From positions 4,526,001 through 4,590,000 of the forward strand of contig NC_017030.1 of the NCBI RefSeq assembly GCF_000255295.1: a stretch of DNA of 64,000 bases, in the 5' to 3' direction. Shown one piece after another: positions 25,294-34,322 of this stretch. The stretch is from Corallococcus coralloides DSM 2259 (lineage in GTDB: Bacteria; Myxococcota; Myxococcia; Myxococcales; Myxococcaceae). Each line of letters opens with the position of its first letter. The first letter of the stretch is position 1. Both the position numbers and the translations under genes were made by a program. The notes under the pieces are model-generated. The model was given only the letters and a program-made list of their open reading frames with translations. It had not been told where the DNA came from and searched no databases.

Positions 25294-27741
25294 TCAGGGT
25301 TCGAGCTGCGGCTGCAGCGTCCAGGTGTAGGTGGTGTCCGAGTAGAGGAACGTCCCGGACAGCTCGCCATTGGGCTTCGCGAGCGGCGGTGAGCCCGAGT
25401 CCGTGAAGAGGATGTTCCCGGGGGCATCCTTCTCCGGCCCCCGGCAGTCCGGGCTGCCGCTGACGGCGATGTCCACGATGCGTCCATCACCAATCGCCGA
25501 CGTGTACGAGCGCGAGGCGTGCGACAGCCAGTCCTGGGTGTCGGGATCCGGCGACTTCAACTCGTTGAAGGGGTTCATCAACATCACCCCTCCAGACGCG
25601 ACCAGCGCGTACTTCGTGGGCCCGTGCGTGTACCGGCAGCCTCCGAAGTTGTAGTCGACGTCGAGCGTGAAGTCGCCGCTGACCGGCATGATCATGAAGG
25701 CTCCCAGCCGCTTCGTGTGCGGGAGGCTTGGATGTTCGTAGTCCGAGGCCGCGAAGGCTCCCAGCACCTGGTACTCCAGGTTCGCGTCGAGGACTTTTCC
25801 CCGGCCTGACCAGCCCGCCCCCATCAGGATCGCCTTCGAGGTGCCCTTGTACTTCCAGCAGCCCAGGTTGCTGCGCTTGAGGTAGGGCGTCTTCGCCGCC
25901 TTCAGGCTCCCGCCGCCGTTGGGCTCGAACTTCGCGTTGCTGGTGATGATGATCAGGTCCTGTACTCGCTGCGACTTCAGGTCACGGCAGAGGCCCACGT
26001 ACTCGTAGTCGCTCCAGTCCTCCTCGTGCCACGTCCCGCTCGCGTCGTTCCAGAGCGCGAGCACCTTCACCGGATCCTTCGACTCGGTGATGTTCTTGAA
26101 CCACCCGTTGTGGAAGAGCAGGGAGCGCGTGTTCGGGTCGCTGAACGTGAAGTGCTCGTAGTGGTTGGACAGGTTCTTCAGCTCGTCGTGGAGCTCTTCC
26201 TTGTGCTCGGGCGCGCCGGCCAGGTCGCCCTTGAGCGCGTGGAATTTCACCTTCTCCTTGAGCTGGTCCCACTTCGCGAAGGACTCCGCCTTGGCGTCGA
26301 TGGGCGCCTGGTTCCAGAGCACCTTCGCGAACTCCGGCCACGTCTTCTCCAGCTTGCCGGGGACGACGGAGTCCACCGCGGTGAGGCTGGAGGTCTCCGT
26401 GGTCAGCTTCTCCAGCGCCGCCACCACGACGTTCGGGCCGTGCTTCTTCGCCAGGTATTGGAAGAACAGGTAGGCGCCGTAGTCACGTCCCGCCAGCTTG
26501 CCCGCGGCCGCCGAGGTGCAGTGGCCCGGGGAGCGGTCCTCCAGGGGCAGGTCCGGGGTGCTCATGAAGCAGTCGGCGTAGTCGTGCTCGAGCTGCGGCG
26601 CTTGTCCAAACACCTGGTCGATGGCCCAGTTCGCGGTCGCATCGCGGATCCATCCGTAACGGGGCTGTGGGCCCTTTGTCTTGTAGGACCACTGGATGGC
26701 GTGCATCAGCTCGTGTGTCACCGCACTCTTGAGCTCGTCATTGGTAAGCCCATCCGACACCAGGATGAAGGTGGCGGCCTGCGTGTTGTCCAAGCCTTCC
26801 GGGACGGTCGAACCCCGCTGGCCGGTCATGTTGCGGGACAGGTAGATGTCGAGGTGGGGGCTTCCTCCGTTGCAGCCGACGTAGGCCTCGTCGGTGAGTG
26901 GCTCCTTGAGCCCCAGCGCCATCAGCTTCGGCCAGATCTCATTCTCTATCGCCCTGTCGAGGAAGATGGCCTGCTCGCGCTGACTCGGGAAGGCGAGCTC
27001 GAACCAGACCTTCACCTTCGCGTAGGACGGCGAAGGGGAGTACCACCTGTCAGAGCTGGCCCTGCAGGCGGGCCGCTTCATGCTGCTCAGCCGGGCGTCG
27101 GGCAGGGGCGTGTTGAGCCAGCTCCCCGGGTCATCCGGGCGCAGCAGGTACATCCCGAGCGCGTCCTGCATCGGCGCGGAGAGGTCGTCGAAGCGCTCGC
27201 GAAGCTCTTCGAGCGGGGTGACGTCGAAGCCCGGCTCGACGCGGGCCTTGTACTGGAGGGGCAGCCGGGGATCGCTGAACGCGGCGTACACCCGGTAGGT
27301 CAGCAGCTCCTCGTCGTTGATGAGGCCTGCCTCATGGGCGGACGCCAGGACCTCGTCGCTCGACGGCCGGGATGGGTCGTCCGGCATCACGACCACCGTC
27401 AGCGTCGTGCTCACCGCCCCCACCCTGGCGGTGATGACGGAGCCGCCGGGGGCCACGCCTGTGACCCGGCCGTCGGTCACCGTGGCGTACGTGGGCAGCT
27501 GGGAGGACCAGGTCACCTGGACGTTGTTGAGGACGTGGCCGCTGTCGTCGAGCGCATGAGCGGCCAGGTTCAGCGTTTCTCCCACCAGGAGCGTCGCCCC
27601 GTTCGGCGAGAGGGTGAGCGCCGCGACCTTGTCGCTGTCGTCATCCTCCCCAGGCGTCGGATCGGGTTCGGTGGAACCGCAGGCGAGAACGAACGTAAGC
27701 AGGCACAACGCGAGCCAGCGGGCTCCATGAAACACAGGCAT
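25294..27741 (-). CDS. Secreted HExxH metalloprotease-like lipoprotein
   Basis: 815 residues. MPVFHGARWLALCLLTFVLAC is a lipoprotein signal with Cys21 as the modified residue. A BIG2-like Ig domain follows (AALTLSPNGATLLVGETL ... VTDGRVTGVAPGGSVITARV, ~45-130). The zinc motif HELMH is at 343-347 in TNDELKSAVTHELMHAIQWS, a typical metzincin/gluzincin-like helix, preceded by CNGGSPHLDIYLS. The C-terminal half is beta-rich and unassigned. The protein should be anchored outside the inner membrane, with proteolytic activity inferred from the motif. The upstream in-frame start at 27786 would put extra residues before the signal, so 27741 is preferred. Confidence 0.82.
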   Translation of the reverse strand: MPVFHGARWLALCLLTFVLACGSTEPDPTPGEDDDSDKVAALTLSPNGATLLVGETLNLAAHALDDSGHVLNNVQVTWSSQLPTYATVTDGRVTGVAPGGSVITARVGAVSTTLTVVVMPDDPSRPSSDEVLASAHEAGLINDEELLTYRVYAAFSDPRLPLQYKARVEPGFDVTPLEELRERFDDLSAPMQDALGMYLLRPDDPGSWLNTPLPDARLSSMKRPACRASSDRWYSPSPSYAKVKVWFELAFPSQREQAIFLDRAIENEIWPKLMALGLKEPLTDEAYVGCNGGSPHLDIYLSRNMTGQRGSTVPEGLDNTQAATFILVSDGLTNDELKSAVTHELMHAIQWSYKTKGPQPRYGWIRDATANWAIDQVFGQAPQLEHDYADCFMSTPDLPLEDRSPGHCTSAAAGKLAGRDYGAYLFFQYLAKKHGPNVVVAALEKLTTETSSLTAVDSVVPGKLEKTWPEFAKVLWNQAPIDAKAESFAKWDQLKEKVKFHALKGDLAGAPEHKEELHDELKNLSNHYEHFTFSDPNTRSLLFHNGWFKNITESKDPVKVLALWNDASGTWHEEDWSDYEYVGLCRDLKSQRVQDLIIITSNAKFEPNGGGSLKAAKTPYLKRSNLGCWKYKGTSKAILMGAGWSGRGKVLDANLEYQVLGAFAASDYEHPSLPHTKRLGAFMIMPVSGDFTLDVDYNFGGCRYTHGPTKYALVASGGVMLMNPFNELKSPDPDTQDWLSHASRSYTSAIGDGRIVDIAVSGSPDCRGPEKDAPGNILFTDSGSPPLAKPNGELSGTFLYSDTTYTWTLQPQLEP

Positions 27742-27910
27742 TTCCAGGCCTCGAAGTGTCGAGCCGCGGGGCGCGGGCTGCGACAAATCTTTATCGCCAC
27801 GACTCCAGGTGAAGTTTCTTCAGGCTGGTGGATGTCTGTCGTTGCCTGGGAGGCCACAGTTGCTCGTCAGGCAACAACAGGCCGGGAGTCGCAAAGTACG
27901 ATGCTCGTCG

Positions 27911-27939
27911 TTGACAACATACGATTTGGATCGTAGTAT
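27911..27939 (+). promoter_or_regulatory. Sigma70-type promoter with embedded BlaI-like operator
   Basis: TTGACA (27911-27916), 17-bp spacer, TAGTAT (27934-27939). The spacer and -10 contain the perfect inverted repeat TACGAT-TTGG-ATCGTA (27920-27935), which fits the TAC...GTA core of BlaI/MecI operators. A second imperfect copy, TACGATGCTCGTCG, lies just upstream (27897-27910). The predicted start site falls at or next to the ATG at 27946, so the mRNA would be leaderless. The repressor encoded immediately downstream is the obvious ligand. Confidence 0.75.
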
Positions 27940-27945
27940 GGCGCC

Positions 27946-28344
27946 ATGACGACGGAAGCCATTCCCACGGAAGCGGAGCTGGCCATCCTGGCGGTGCTCT
28001 GGAAGCGAGGTCCCAGCACGGTGCGCGACGTGCACGAGGCGCTCGGGCGCGAGGACGGCAAGAGCGCGGGCTACACCACCACGCTCAAGCAGCTCCAGGT
28101 GATGACGGCCAAGGAGCTGGTGACCCGTGACGAGAGCTCGCGCAGCCACGTCTACGCCGCGAACGTCGCGGAGGCTCGCACCAAGCGCCAGCTGGTGAAG
28201 GACCTGCTGGAGCGCGTTTTCGGGGGCTCGTCCGCGGCGCTCGCGCTGCAGGCACTGTCACTCAAGCCCGCGTCCAAGGACGAACTCGAGGAGCTGCGCA
28301 AGCTGCTGGATGGAGACAAGCCGCGGAAGGAAGACAAGCGATGA
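27946..28344 (+). CDS. BlaI/MecI/CopY-family repressor
   Basis: 132 residues with the family's winged helix: PTEAELAILAVLWKRGPSTVRDVHEAL followed by GYTTTLKQLQVMTAKELVTRDE, then a dimerisation helix ERVFGGSSAALALQALS. Members dimerise on TAC...GTA operators and are cleaved or released when the partner M56 membrane protease senses a signal. A matching palindrome sits in its own promoter. It overlaps the M56 gene by 4 bp (ATGA), the standard repressor-sensor arrangement. The inducer is unknown. Confidence 0.93.
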   Translation: MTTEAIPTEAELAILAVLWKRGPSTVRDVHEALGREDGKSAGYTTTLKQLQVMTAKELVTRDESSRSHVYAANVAEARTKRQLVKDLLERVFGGSSAALALQALSLKPASKDELEELRKLLDGDKPRKEDKR

Positions 28345-29912
28345 GCATGGATGCGCTGGTGGAAGCAGTGGGTCGCGGCACGACTTCGTGGCTCATGCAC
28401 GGGGTATGGCAGACCACCGCCGTGGCGCTTGTCGCGGCGGGTGTGCTGGCATTGATGCGCCACCGCTCGGCCCGGAGCCGGTATGCCGTGGGATGTCTGG
28501 CATTGACCCTGCTCGTGGCCGGTCCATCCGCCAGCGTGCTGCTGGCATCGTGGACGCCCGCCGTGGCGGGGCCGGGGGGCATCCCGGCCATGGCGGAGGC
28601 ACCGGGCCGTCACGTCCAGGCGGAGGCATCCGCGATGACTGTCTTCGCGCCGCCCCTGGAGTCCTCCTCATCCGAGTACACGGCCTTTACGATACGGCTG
28701 TCGTCCGCCCTGGTGATGCTCTGGCTCGCGGGGGCCGTCGCCGGACTGGTCTGGCGGATGGTGGCCTCACGGCGCGCCGCGCGGCAGTGGCTGGATGCGG
28801 CGACGCCCGCGCCCGTGGAGCTTCATCTGATGGCCTGCCGGGTCGCGGAGCGGCTGGGCCTTCGCCGTCCGGTGGAGGTCCTGGAGTCCTCCCGCGTCCC
28901 TTCGCCGCTGGTGCTGGGCGCGGTGCGGCCGGTGCTTGTTCTGCCGCGTGGCGCGAGCGAGCGGCTCACCCCGGCGCAACTGGAGGCGGTGCTGGCGCAT
29001 GAGCTCGCGCACGTCCAGCGGCGCGATCCGGTCGCGAATCTTGCGCAGCACCTGGTGGAGGCGCTGTTCTTCTTCCACCCCGCCGCGCGCTGGCTGTCCC
29101 AGCGGGTCCGGCTGGAGCGCGAGCACTGCTGCGACGACGCGGCGGTCCACCTCTGCGGCGATGCGCGCATGTACTCCAGCGCGCTGCTGGGATTGGAAGA
29201 ATTGCGGCAGCAGGGGTTCGCGTTGGGCGCGGGCACGCATCCGCTCGCGGCGCGGGTGCAGCGGCTGCTGGGCCACGGACCGGTGGGGGAGGGCGCGAGC
29301 GGAATGCGGCGGGCCGTGAGCGTGGGGGGGGCGCTCGCGGTGCTGGCTGTGTCAGGTGTGGCCTGGGACTGGGAAGCCCCGGAGGACGAAGGCTTTGGCA
29401 CGGCCGCCTGCACCCAGGCGGTGTACCCGAAGGACTTCAGCGCCATCGCCACCTGGCGCAACGACGGCCGTGCCATCCGCAGCCGCATCTTCGTCTCTCG
29501 CTGTGGCCGCATCCGCCTGGAGTCGGCGGACGGAGCGAAGGTACCGGTGCTGCTCTACGACGCCACCACCCTGGAGCGCGTGGCGCTGGACGACACGGCG
29601 CGCACCCACGCCGCGGCGCCCCGGATGGACGAGCTGGGGCTGCCGCTGCACCTGCCCGGGGGCTGCACGGAGAACAAGGCCCGCTGTGAGAGCCAGGGGC
29701 AGAAGACCGTGGCGGGCCGGTCCACGCGGCGCTGGCATCGGCGCCACACTCCGAACGACACGGTGACCCAGTGGTTCGACGACGAGCTGGGGTACCCCGT
29801 CCGCGAGGAGTCCGACCTCTTCGGCACGCTCACCCTGACGGACATCCAGGTGGGTGCGCAGCGGGCGGATCGCTTCTTCATTCCCAGCGGTTACCAAGCG
29901 GGTCCCCACTGA
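28341..29912 (+). CDS. M56-family membrane metalloprotease (BlaR1-type sensor)
   Basis: 523 residues. N-terminal membrane helices (VALVAAGVLALM, CLALTLLVAGPSASVLLAS, LVMLWLAGAVAGLVWRMV) precede the zinc site HELAH at 220-224, with EREHCCDDAAV as the downstream conserved acidic motif. A further hydrophobic helix lies near 330. The C-terminal ~170 residues are extracytoplasmic, have no SxxK/penicillin-binding motif, and contain TFGTAACTQAVYPKD-like and CGRIRLES segments, so it is not a beta-lactam sensor of the BlaR1 class. It likely cleaves or inactivates the upstream repressor on sensing an envelope cue. Confidence 0.9.
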   Translation: MSMDALVEAVGRGTTSWLMHGVWQTTAVALVAAGVLALMRHRSARSRYAVGCLALTLLVAGPSASVLLASWTPAVAGPGGIPAMAEAPGRHVQAEASAMTVFAPPLESSSSEYTAFTIRLSSALVMLWLAGAVAGLVWRMVASRRAARQWLDAATPAPVELHLMACRVAERLGLRRPVEVLESSRVPSPLVLGAVRPVLVLPRGASERLTPAQLEAVLAHELAHVQRRDPVANLAQHLVEALFFFHPAARWLSQRVRLEREHCCDDAAVHLCGDARMYSSALLGLEELRQQGFALGAGTHPLAARVQRLLGHGPVGEGASGMRRAVSVGGALAVLAVSGVAWDWEAPEDEGFGTAACTQAVYPKDFSAIATWRNDGRAIRSRIFVSRCGRIRLESADGAKVPVLLYDATTLERVALDDTARTHAAAPRMDELGLPLHLPGGCTENKARCESQGQKTVAGRSTRRWHRRHTPNDTVTQWFDDELGYPVREESDLFGTLTLTDIQVGAQRADRFFIPSGYQAGPH

Positions 29913-29942
29913 AGCCAGTCACTGTCCACCGGTGACTGGCTT
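29912..29942. terminator. Bidirectional stem-loop between convergent genes
   Basis: Arms AAGCCAGTCAC (29912-29922) and GTGACTGGCTT (29932-29942) pair perfectly over 11 bp with a 9-base loop. It starts at the last base of the M56 stop codon and lies 16 bp from the convergent end of the DUF2357 gene, so it can serve both. There is no clear U-tract. Confidence 0.65.
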
Positions 29943-29958
29943 GCCAACTGGGTGTAGC

Positions 29959-31572
29959 TCACAGCCCGGGTGTGCCCATCAACCTGCCCAGGACCATGGA
30001 GAGCAGTTCCTCTGTGTCCCCCGGGCGCATTGGGATGGCGCCAATGCCTTCTGCGTCGGGCCCCAGTTCGTGGGGCAGCTCGATGAGAACCCCATCCGCA
30101 CGGTAGCAGATGAACTCGTCCCCAGGATAAAGGCTCCACGCGGTACGGACCTGCGCGATGGCGTCCCGGTAGGTGTGCATCTTGTGGAGGTCCTCGTTCT
30201 GGAAGCTACTGGCCCGCTCGATGTCGTCGTCCTTCTTCGGCGCCTTCCATTTCAGCCTGAACTTCGCGTCGAACAGGTGCAACCTCGGTTCGGTGTCGTC
30301 AGGAAGCCACAGGCTGATGTCAGGCCTGAGCATGAGGGAATAGGAGCGGCGGCCGTTCTTGCTGGAGCGTGAGTACGTCGTGTTGAAAGACGCTTCCACG
30401 CCGTTCGGCCAGCGAACCAACAGACCCCGCCGGGCGTTGGACTCCAGGGGCTCTGACTGGACGGAGCGGGCTTCGATGGGAGGTCCCAGCCGTCTGCGTA
30501 TCTGCTCGACCAGCGTGAAGTACGTCCACAACTCATACATCAGCGTGATGTCCTTCACCTCCAGGAGTTGTGTGATTTCAGCAGCCGAAAGTGGCAGACA
30601 GGTGCTCGCCATCCGCAGCTTGGAGAAGTGCCCGAAGATGGCCTTGTAACCCAGCCGTTTCGGCAGCACCGTCGACAGGACGGGAAGCTGGTGCAGGCGC
30701 CCGACCTGCTTCCAGAGCGTATGGGTCCGGATGGGTTGCAGGGCCTGCTCCATCCAGTCGCAGTCCTTCAGGATGCGAGGGACGAACGTGCGGGAAGGCA
30801 GGCCCGCGACAGCCTTCCGGATGCCCTGGATGACGCTTGCCGCCAGGTCGAGGAACGCCTTGACGAAGCGGTTCTCGGCGGTGTCGTGAGTCGCGAGCGT
30901 GGCTCGCTCCTCGATCTGCCTGGGCAGGTGTTGCTTCAAAGCGGAGGCGAGAGCCGAGCGCTCCGCCAGGGCCCAGGGAACCGCGGACCAGTGATGCGGC
31001 TGTTCCATGATCCGCACGAGTCCACGGGCATCCAGACCCCGCGCCTGCTCGCTAGGTATCGAACGGTGTTCGCTTTCCAGGATGCGATGGGGCTCCGCGA
31101 GCACCAGCCGCAGGGCTGGGAGAAGCTGGGCGTCCCGGGGGGCGCTGTCGGAGAGGACGTGCCGGAGGTAGACGAACGCGTGGTACAGCACTTCACCCTG
31201 CTGGACGACGGAGTGGTCGAAGGGCATCAGTGCCCGGTCGCCGATGGAGAAGGGCAGAGATGCGGCCACGCGCATGAGGTCCGCGAGCATCCGGTCGAAG
31301 TGTTCCTCCCCCCATTTCCCCGACACGACGGAGAGCGGCCCCAGTCCGGGCGCTTCGAAGCGGCCCACGGCGTTGCCAAAAGCGAGGATGGCGCTGTCGC
31401 TCCCCGTCGCTTTGTAGAACCCGCCCAAGCCTTGGGCCGCCTGTTGGAGCAGGACCGCGGGCCCCTTCAGGAGCCATTCGCCTTCTCCCTGCAAGGTCAG
31501 GGGTTCGTGGGTCCAGACATGCTGGGGCGCCTCCTGGCCGGAGGCGCGAAGCCTGTGCAACTGGAGGGACAT
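29959..31572 (-). CDS. DUF2357/McrC-like PD-(D/E)xK nuclease subunit
   Basis: 537 residues. The N-terminal half fits the DUF2357 region found beside McrB-type GTPases (for example EEHFDRMLADLMRVAASLPF and NRFVKAFLDLAASVIQGIR). The C-terminal part has the nuclease core RPDISLWLPD...LHLFDAKFRLKW, i.e. PD-x-DAK, then a helix with MHTYRDAI. The role is to cut DNA when recruited by the McrB-like partner encoded 6 bp upstream, as in type IV or LlaJI-like restriction. The pair forms one transcription unit. Confidence 0.88.
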   Translation of the reverse strand: MSLQLHRLRASGQEAPQHVWTHEPLTLQGEGEWLLKGPAVLLQQAAQGLGGFYKATGSDSAILAFGNAVGRFEAPGLGPLSVVSGKWGEEHFDRMLADLMRVAASLPFSIGDRALMPFDHSVVQQGEVLYHAFVYLRHVLSDSAPRDAQLLPALRLVLAEPHRILESEHRSIPSEQARGLDARGLVRIMEQPHHWSAVPWALAERSALASALKQHLPRQIEERATLATHDTAENRFVKAFLDLAASVIQGIRKAVAGLPSRTFVPRILKDCDWMEQALQPIRTHTLWKQVGRLHQLPVLSTVLPKRLGYKAIFGHFSKLRMASTCLPLSAAEITQLLEVKDITLMYELWTYFTLVEQIRRRLGPPIEARSVQSEPLESNARRGLLVRWPNGVEASFNTTYSRSSKNGRRSYSLMLRPDISLWLPDDTEPRLHLFDAKFRLKWKAPKKDDDIERASSFQNEDLHKMHTYRDAIAQVRTAWSLYPGDEFICYRADGVLIELPHELGPDAEGIGAIPMRPGDTEELLSMVLGRLMGTPGL

Positions 31573-31578
31573 GGCCGC

Positions 31579-34089
31579 CTACTGGATGAACGAGGTGAAG
31601 CCATGGTGTTGCAGTCGGTGCAACATGCGGAGGACCTTGGCCCCGCTCCTGGGCATTCGGGGCACCACGGGATGGGCCACGGGCGGAATCAGGGTTCCTG
31701 CTTCCAACCGCCATGCGGTGGGGTTGGCCGGTTCACCCTTTCCCTCCAGGTCTCGCGTCAGGAAATCGAAAAGGGTGAGCAGGGTGTGCTCCAGGTCCGC
31801 CTGGGTGCCGGCGAGCTTCGGAAGCACCTTGCCTAGCAGGGCCAGGTCCAGCGCGGTCCAGAGTGCTTCGGAGGACCCTTCGGTCTGCATGGAGACGAGC
31901 CTGAGGTAGCGGGCAATCTCATTGGCGACCCGGTAGCCGAACGGACGGTGTTCGTTGGCGAGCAGCCGATGGAGGTCCACCAGGAACCGGCGGAGTCTTC
32001 CGGACTCGGGTTCGGCCAGCCAGCTCCAATCCTCGGGGCCCGGGCTGGACTCCATCTCGAGTTCTTCCATGAGGCCACTCAAGGACATGGGAGATGCAGC
32101 GAGTTCCAGTTCGGAGGACTGCCCATAATGCTCCAGGTTCACGTCGTTGAATTCGAGTACGAACGCACGGTCCAGCACCTTCGGGCTGAACATGTATGTC
32201 GTCTCGTCGATGTTGACGGTCCCGGTGAAGAAGAAGTTGGGCGGGATGCGAAGCCGCTGGGGAACGGGAAGCAGGGGGCGCTCCACGTCTTCCTCATCCG
32301 GCTCCTCCTGTCCCTCCGCGAGCTCAGGATGATCATGCAGGTGGAGGGGTTCTCCGGCCTCAATGCAGGACAGGAAGTCGGAGAAGTAGTGCTCCACCCG
32401 TGCGAGGTTCATCTCATCGAGCACCGCGAAGAATGGATGCGGGCTCCGTCCTTCCGCGGTGGCCTGCTCGTGCTCGGCGGACGCGGCGAGCAACAGGTTG
32501 AGGAACGGGGTTCGTACGTAATGCTGGGTCAGGGGATTGAAGTACCCGAGCAGTCCCCTGTTGTCGTTCCAGTCCGGGCGAACCGCGATGACCTCCAGAT
32601 TGTTCAGAGGCCGCGCATGGATCTCCGGCCTGACCAGGGAGACGCGCAGGCGTGTCGGGAAGCCATCGTCGTCCGAGGTGACGGAGAGCATGAACTCGTC
32701 ATCGGCCTTCAGGCTGGATTCGAACCAGGTTGCGAACTCTCCCCGAAACAACAGCTGGAACAGGTTCTTCCGCTTGGGGTCCTCCCAGACAGAAAGGCTG
32801 GTGACGCCGCGTGGGTAGTGGACTTCAATTTGAAGTTTCTCGGCGGGAGCGCTTCGGAACTCCAGTTGGGCCACGAGTTGTGTGGGAATGATGGTCCGCC
32901 GGTACTTGAGCATGTACGGCTTGACCCGGATGCAGACCGCGGAAGCTGGCGTCTGGGCAGGCCGGGCGACCTGGATGGTGGGCCGGAAGGCGTCGGCCAT
33001 GGCAAGGGCCAGCTGGGTCTTTCCCGTTCCGGAGATGCCCGTGAGAATGACGAAGCGTTTCGTCTGGAGTGCCAGCAGGTAATGGCTCACCAGCTCCCGG
33101 GTGAAGAAGAGCCCCCGGTCGCTCAGGGCCTTCTCGATGCGTTCCAGGGGATGGAGCACCGGGGTGGGGGAGGGGGCTTCTCCGAGGACCAGCGCGCGGA
33201 TCGTGGGCGTGGCTTCCGTCACGGTGGTCCATGCCCACCACCCCTGCTTCGGAATGGTCCGAGCTTTCGTCTTGTCCCACTTCACGCGGACGGTGTGGCG
33301 ATACGCAGCGCGCTCCTGATTCCATTCGTATCCAGGCTCGACGACTTCGCCCACAGCCAGGATCTCGGAGGTGCCCTTGTTGGCGGCGATGAGGTCACCG
33401 AGTTTGAGCGTTCGCATGGCCCAGAGCTCGTTGGCCTTGCGGGAGATGTGATTGGCCGCCTTGCCCCGCTCCTCGGTCTTCTCCGCGAAGGCCGTACGGA
33501 AGTCCTCGAAAGACTCATACTGCCGGAGGTCGCCCACCTCGTCCCAGCCGACGCAGATGTAGCCGCCGGCGAAACACTCCTCCCAGAACCGGGCGTTCTC
33601 ACCCGGGGCAATCTTGAACAGCCGGGGTGCGGATTCCCGGCAGACGGCTTCCGCCCAGGCGGGCCAGGTCCCCTTGTTCGCGCTTCGCAGGGTCGCCAGG
33701 CCCTGGGCGCTGAACTCCCAGAGGTAACCCATCTTGGGGGTGCCGCGATGGTCCAGCGGCCCCGCAGCGGGCTGTAGCTGGCGCAGCTTCTCCGAGAGCG
33801 CGTCGATGGCGATGGGCTCGGGAAGTTCGAAGTACTCGACCGAGGCCCTCAGGATTTCACCGCTCTTGTCGGTTACGGTGAAGGGCTGGGACGTCACCCG
33901 GCCCAGCGCGAGCACCCGCACCTTGTAGCTCACGATGATGTCGCCGGGCGCGACCGTGCCCACGCGGGTGCGGTGCGCGAGTTCATAGCCTCGGACGTCC
34001 CGCTTATGCGCGGAGATGTAGCCTGCGTCCCGCTCATGCTCGTAGCTGTGGCCCTGGTTGACCCAGAAGACGCGGGGCTGCTTCTTCAC
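31579..34089 (-). CDS. EVE-EVE-McrB-like AAA+ GTPase of a type IV restriction system
   Basis: 836 residues from GTG 34089, which has AAGGGG five bases upstream; a longer ATG start at 34233 is possible but encodes a low-complexity extension. Two PUA/EVE-like modules come first: PRVFWVNQGHSYEHE...VAPGDIIVSYKV, and RLFKIAPGENARFWEECFAG...LKLGDLIAANKGTSEILAVG. Such modules read modified bases. The McrB core has GISGTGKTQLALAMA (~350), FFAVLDEMNLARVEHYFSD (~555) and the McrB signature GTVNIDETTYMFSPKVLDRA (~628). About 205 residues separate Walker A and B, far more than usual, so an extra beta-rich domain is inserted there. The partner nuclease follows 6 bp downstream. Confidence 0.88.
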   Translation of the reverse strand: MKKQPRVFWVNQGHSYEHERDAGYISAHKRDVRGYELAHRTRVGTVAPGDIIVSYKVRVLALGRVTSQPFTVTDKSGEILRASVEYFELPEPIAIDALSEKLRQLQPAAGPLDHRGTPKMGYLWEFSAQGLATLRSANKGTWPAWAEAVCRESAPRLFKIAPGENARFWEECFAGGYICVGWDEVGDLRQYESFEDFRTAFAEKTEERGKAANHISRKANELWAMRTLKLGDLIAANKGTSEILAVGEVVEPGYEWNQERAAYRHTVRVKWDKTKARTIPKQGWWAWTTVTEATPTIRALVLGEAPSPTPVLHPLERIEKALSDRGLFFTRELVSHYLLALQTKRFVILTGISGTGKTQLALAMADAFRPTIQVARPAQTPASAVCIRVKPYMLKYRRTIIPTQLVAQLEFRSAPAEKLQIEVHYPRGVTSLSVWEDPKRKNLFQLLFRGEFATWFESSLKADDEFMLSVTSDDDGFPTRLRVSLVRPEIHARPLNNLEVIAVRPDWNDNRGLLGYFNPLTQHYVRTPFLNLLLAASAEHEQATAEGRSPHPFFAVLDEMNLARVEHYFSDFLSCIEAGEPLHLHDHPELAEGQEEPDEEDVERPLLPVPQRLRIPPNFFFTGTVNIDETTYMFSPKVLDRAFVLEFNDVNLEHYGQSSELELAASPMSLSGLMEELEMESSPGPEDWSWLAEPESGRLRRFLVDLHRLLANEHRPFGYRVANEIARYLRLVSMQTEGSSEALWTALDLALLGKVLPKLAGTQADLEHTLLTLFDFLTRDLEGKGEPANPTAWRLEAGTLIPPVAHPVVPRMPRSGAKVLRMLHRLQHHGFTSFIQ

Positions 34090-34322
34090 AGGAGCCCCTT
34101 TTGGTTCACGGCTCTCAGGATCTTCGGCAACGACGTCTCCTTGGCGCGGGTGCGGGCGGAGGGAGTCTAGCGCTGAGTCTTCAGGTAGGGGGGGCTGTCC
34201 TGCCCCTGCTCCGGCAAGTGAAGGTGACAACACGCCCGGCCGGCGATTCTTGACAGCATCGCCTGCACGCGGAGAGGGTGCTCCCTTTTCATTCTTGGCG
34301 CCCCCCGCCTGAAAGGTCCCGC

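Noticed and set aside
26026-27936. 636-residue plus-strand frame opposite the metalloprotease gene
   Set aside because: No motif; the opposite strand has a lipobox, an Ig domain and HELMH.
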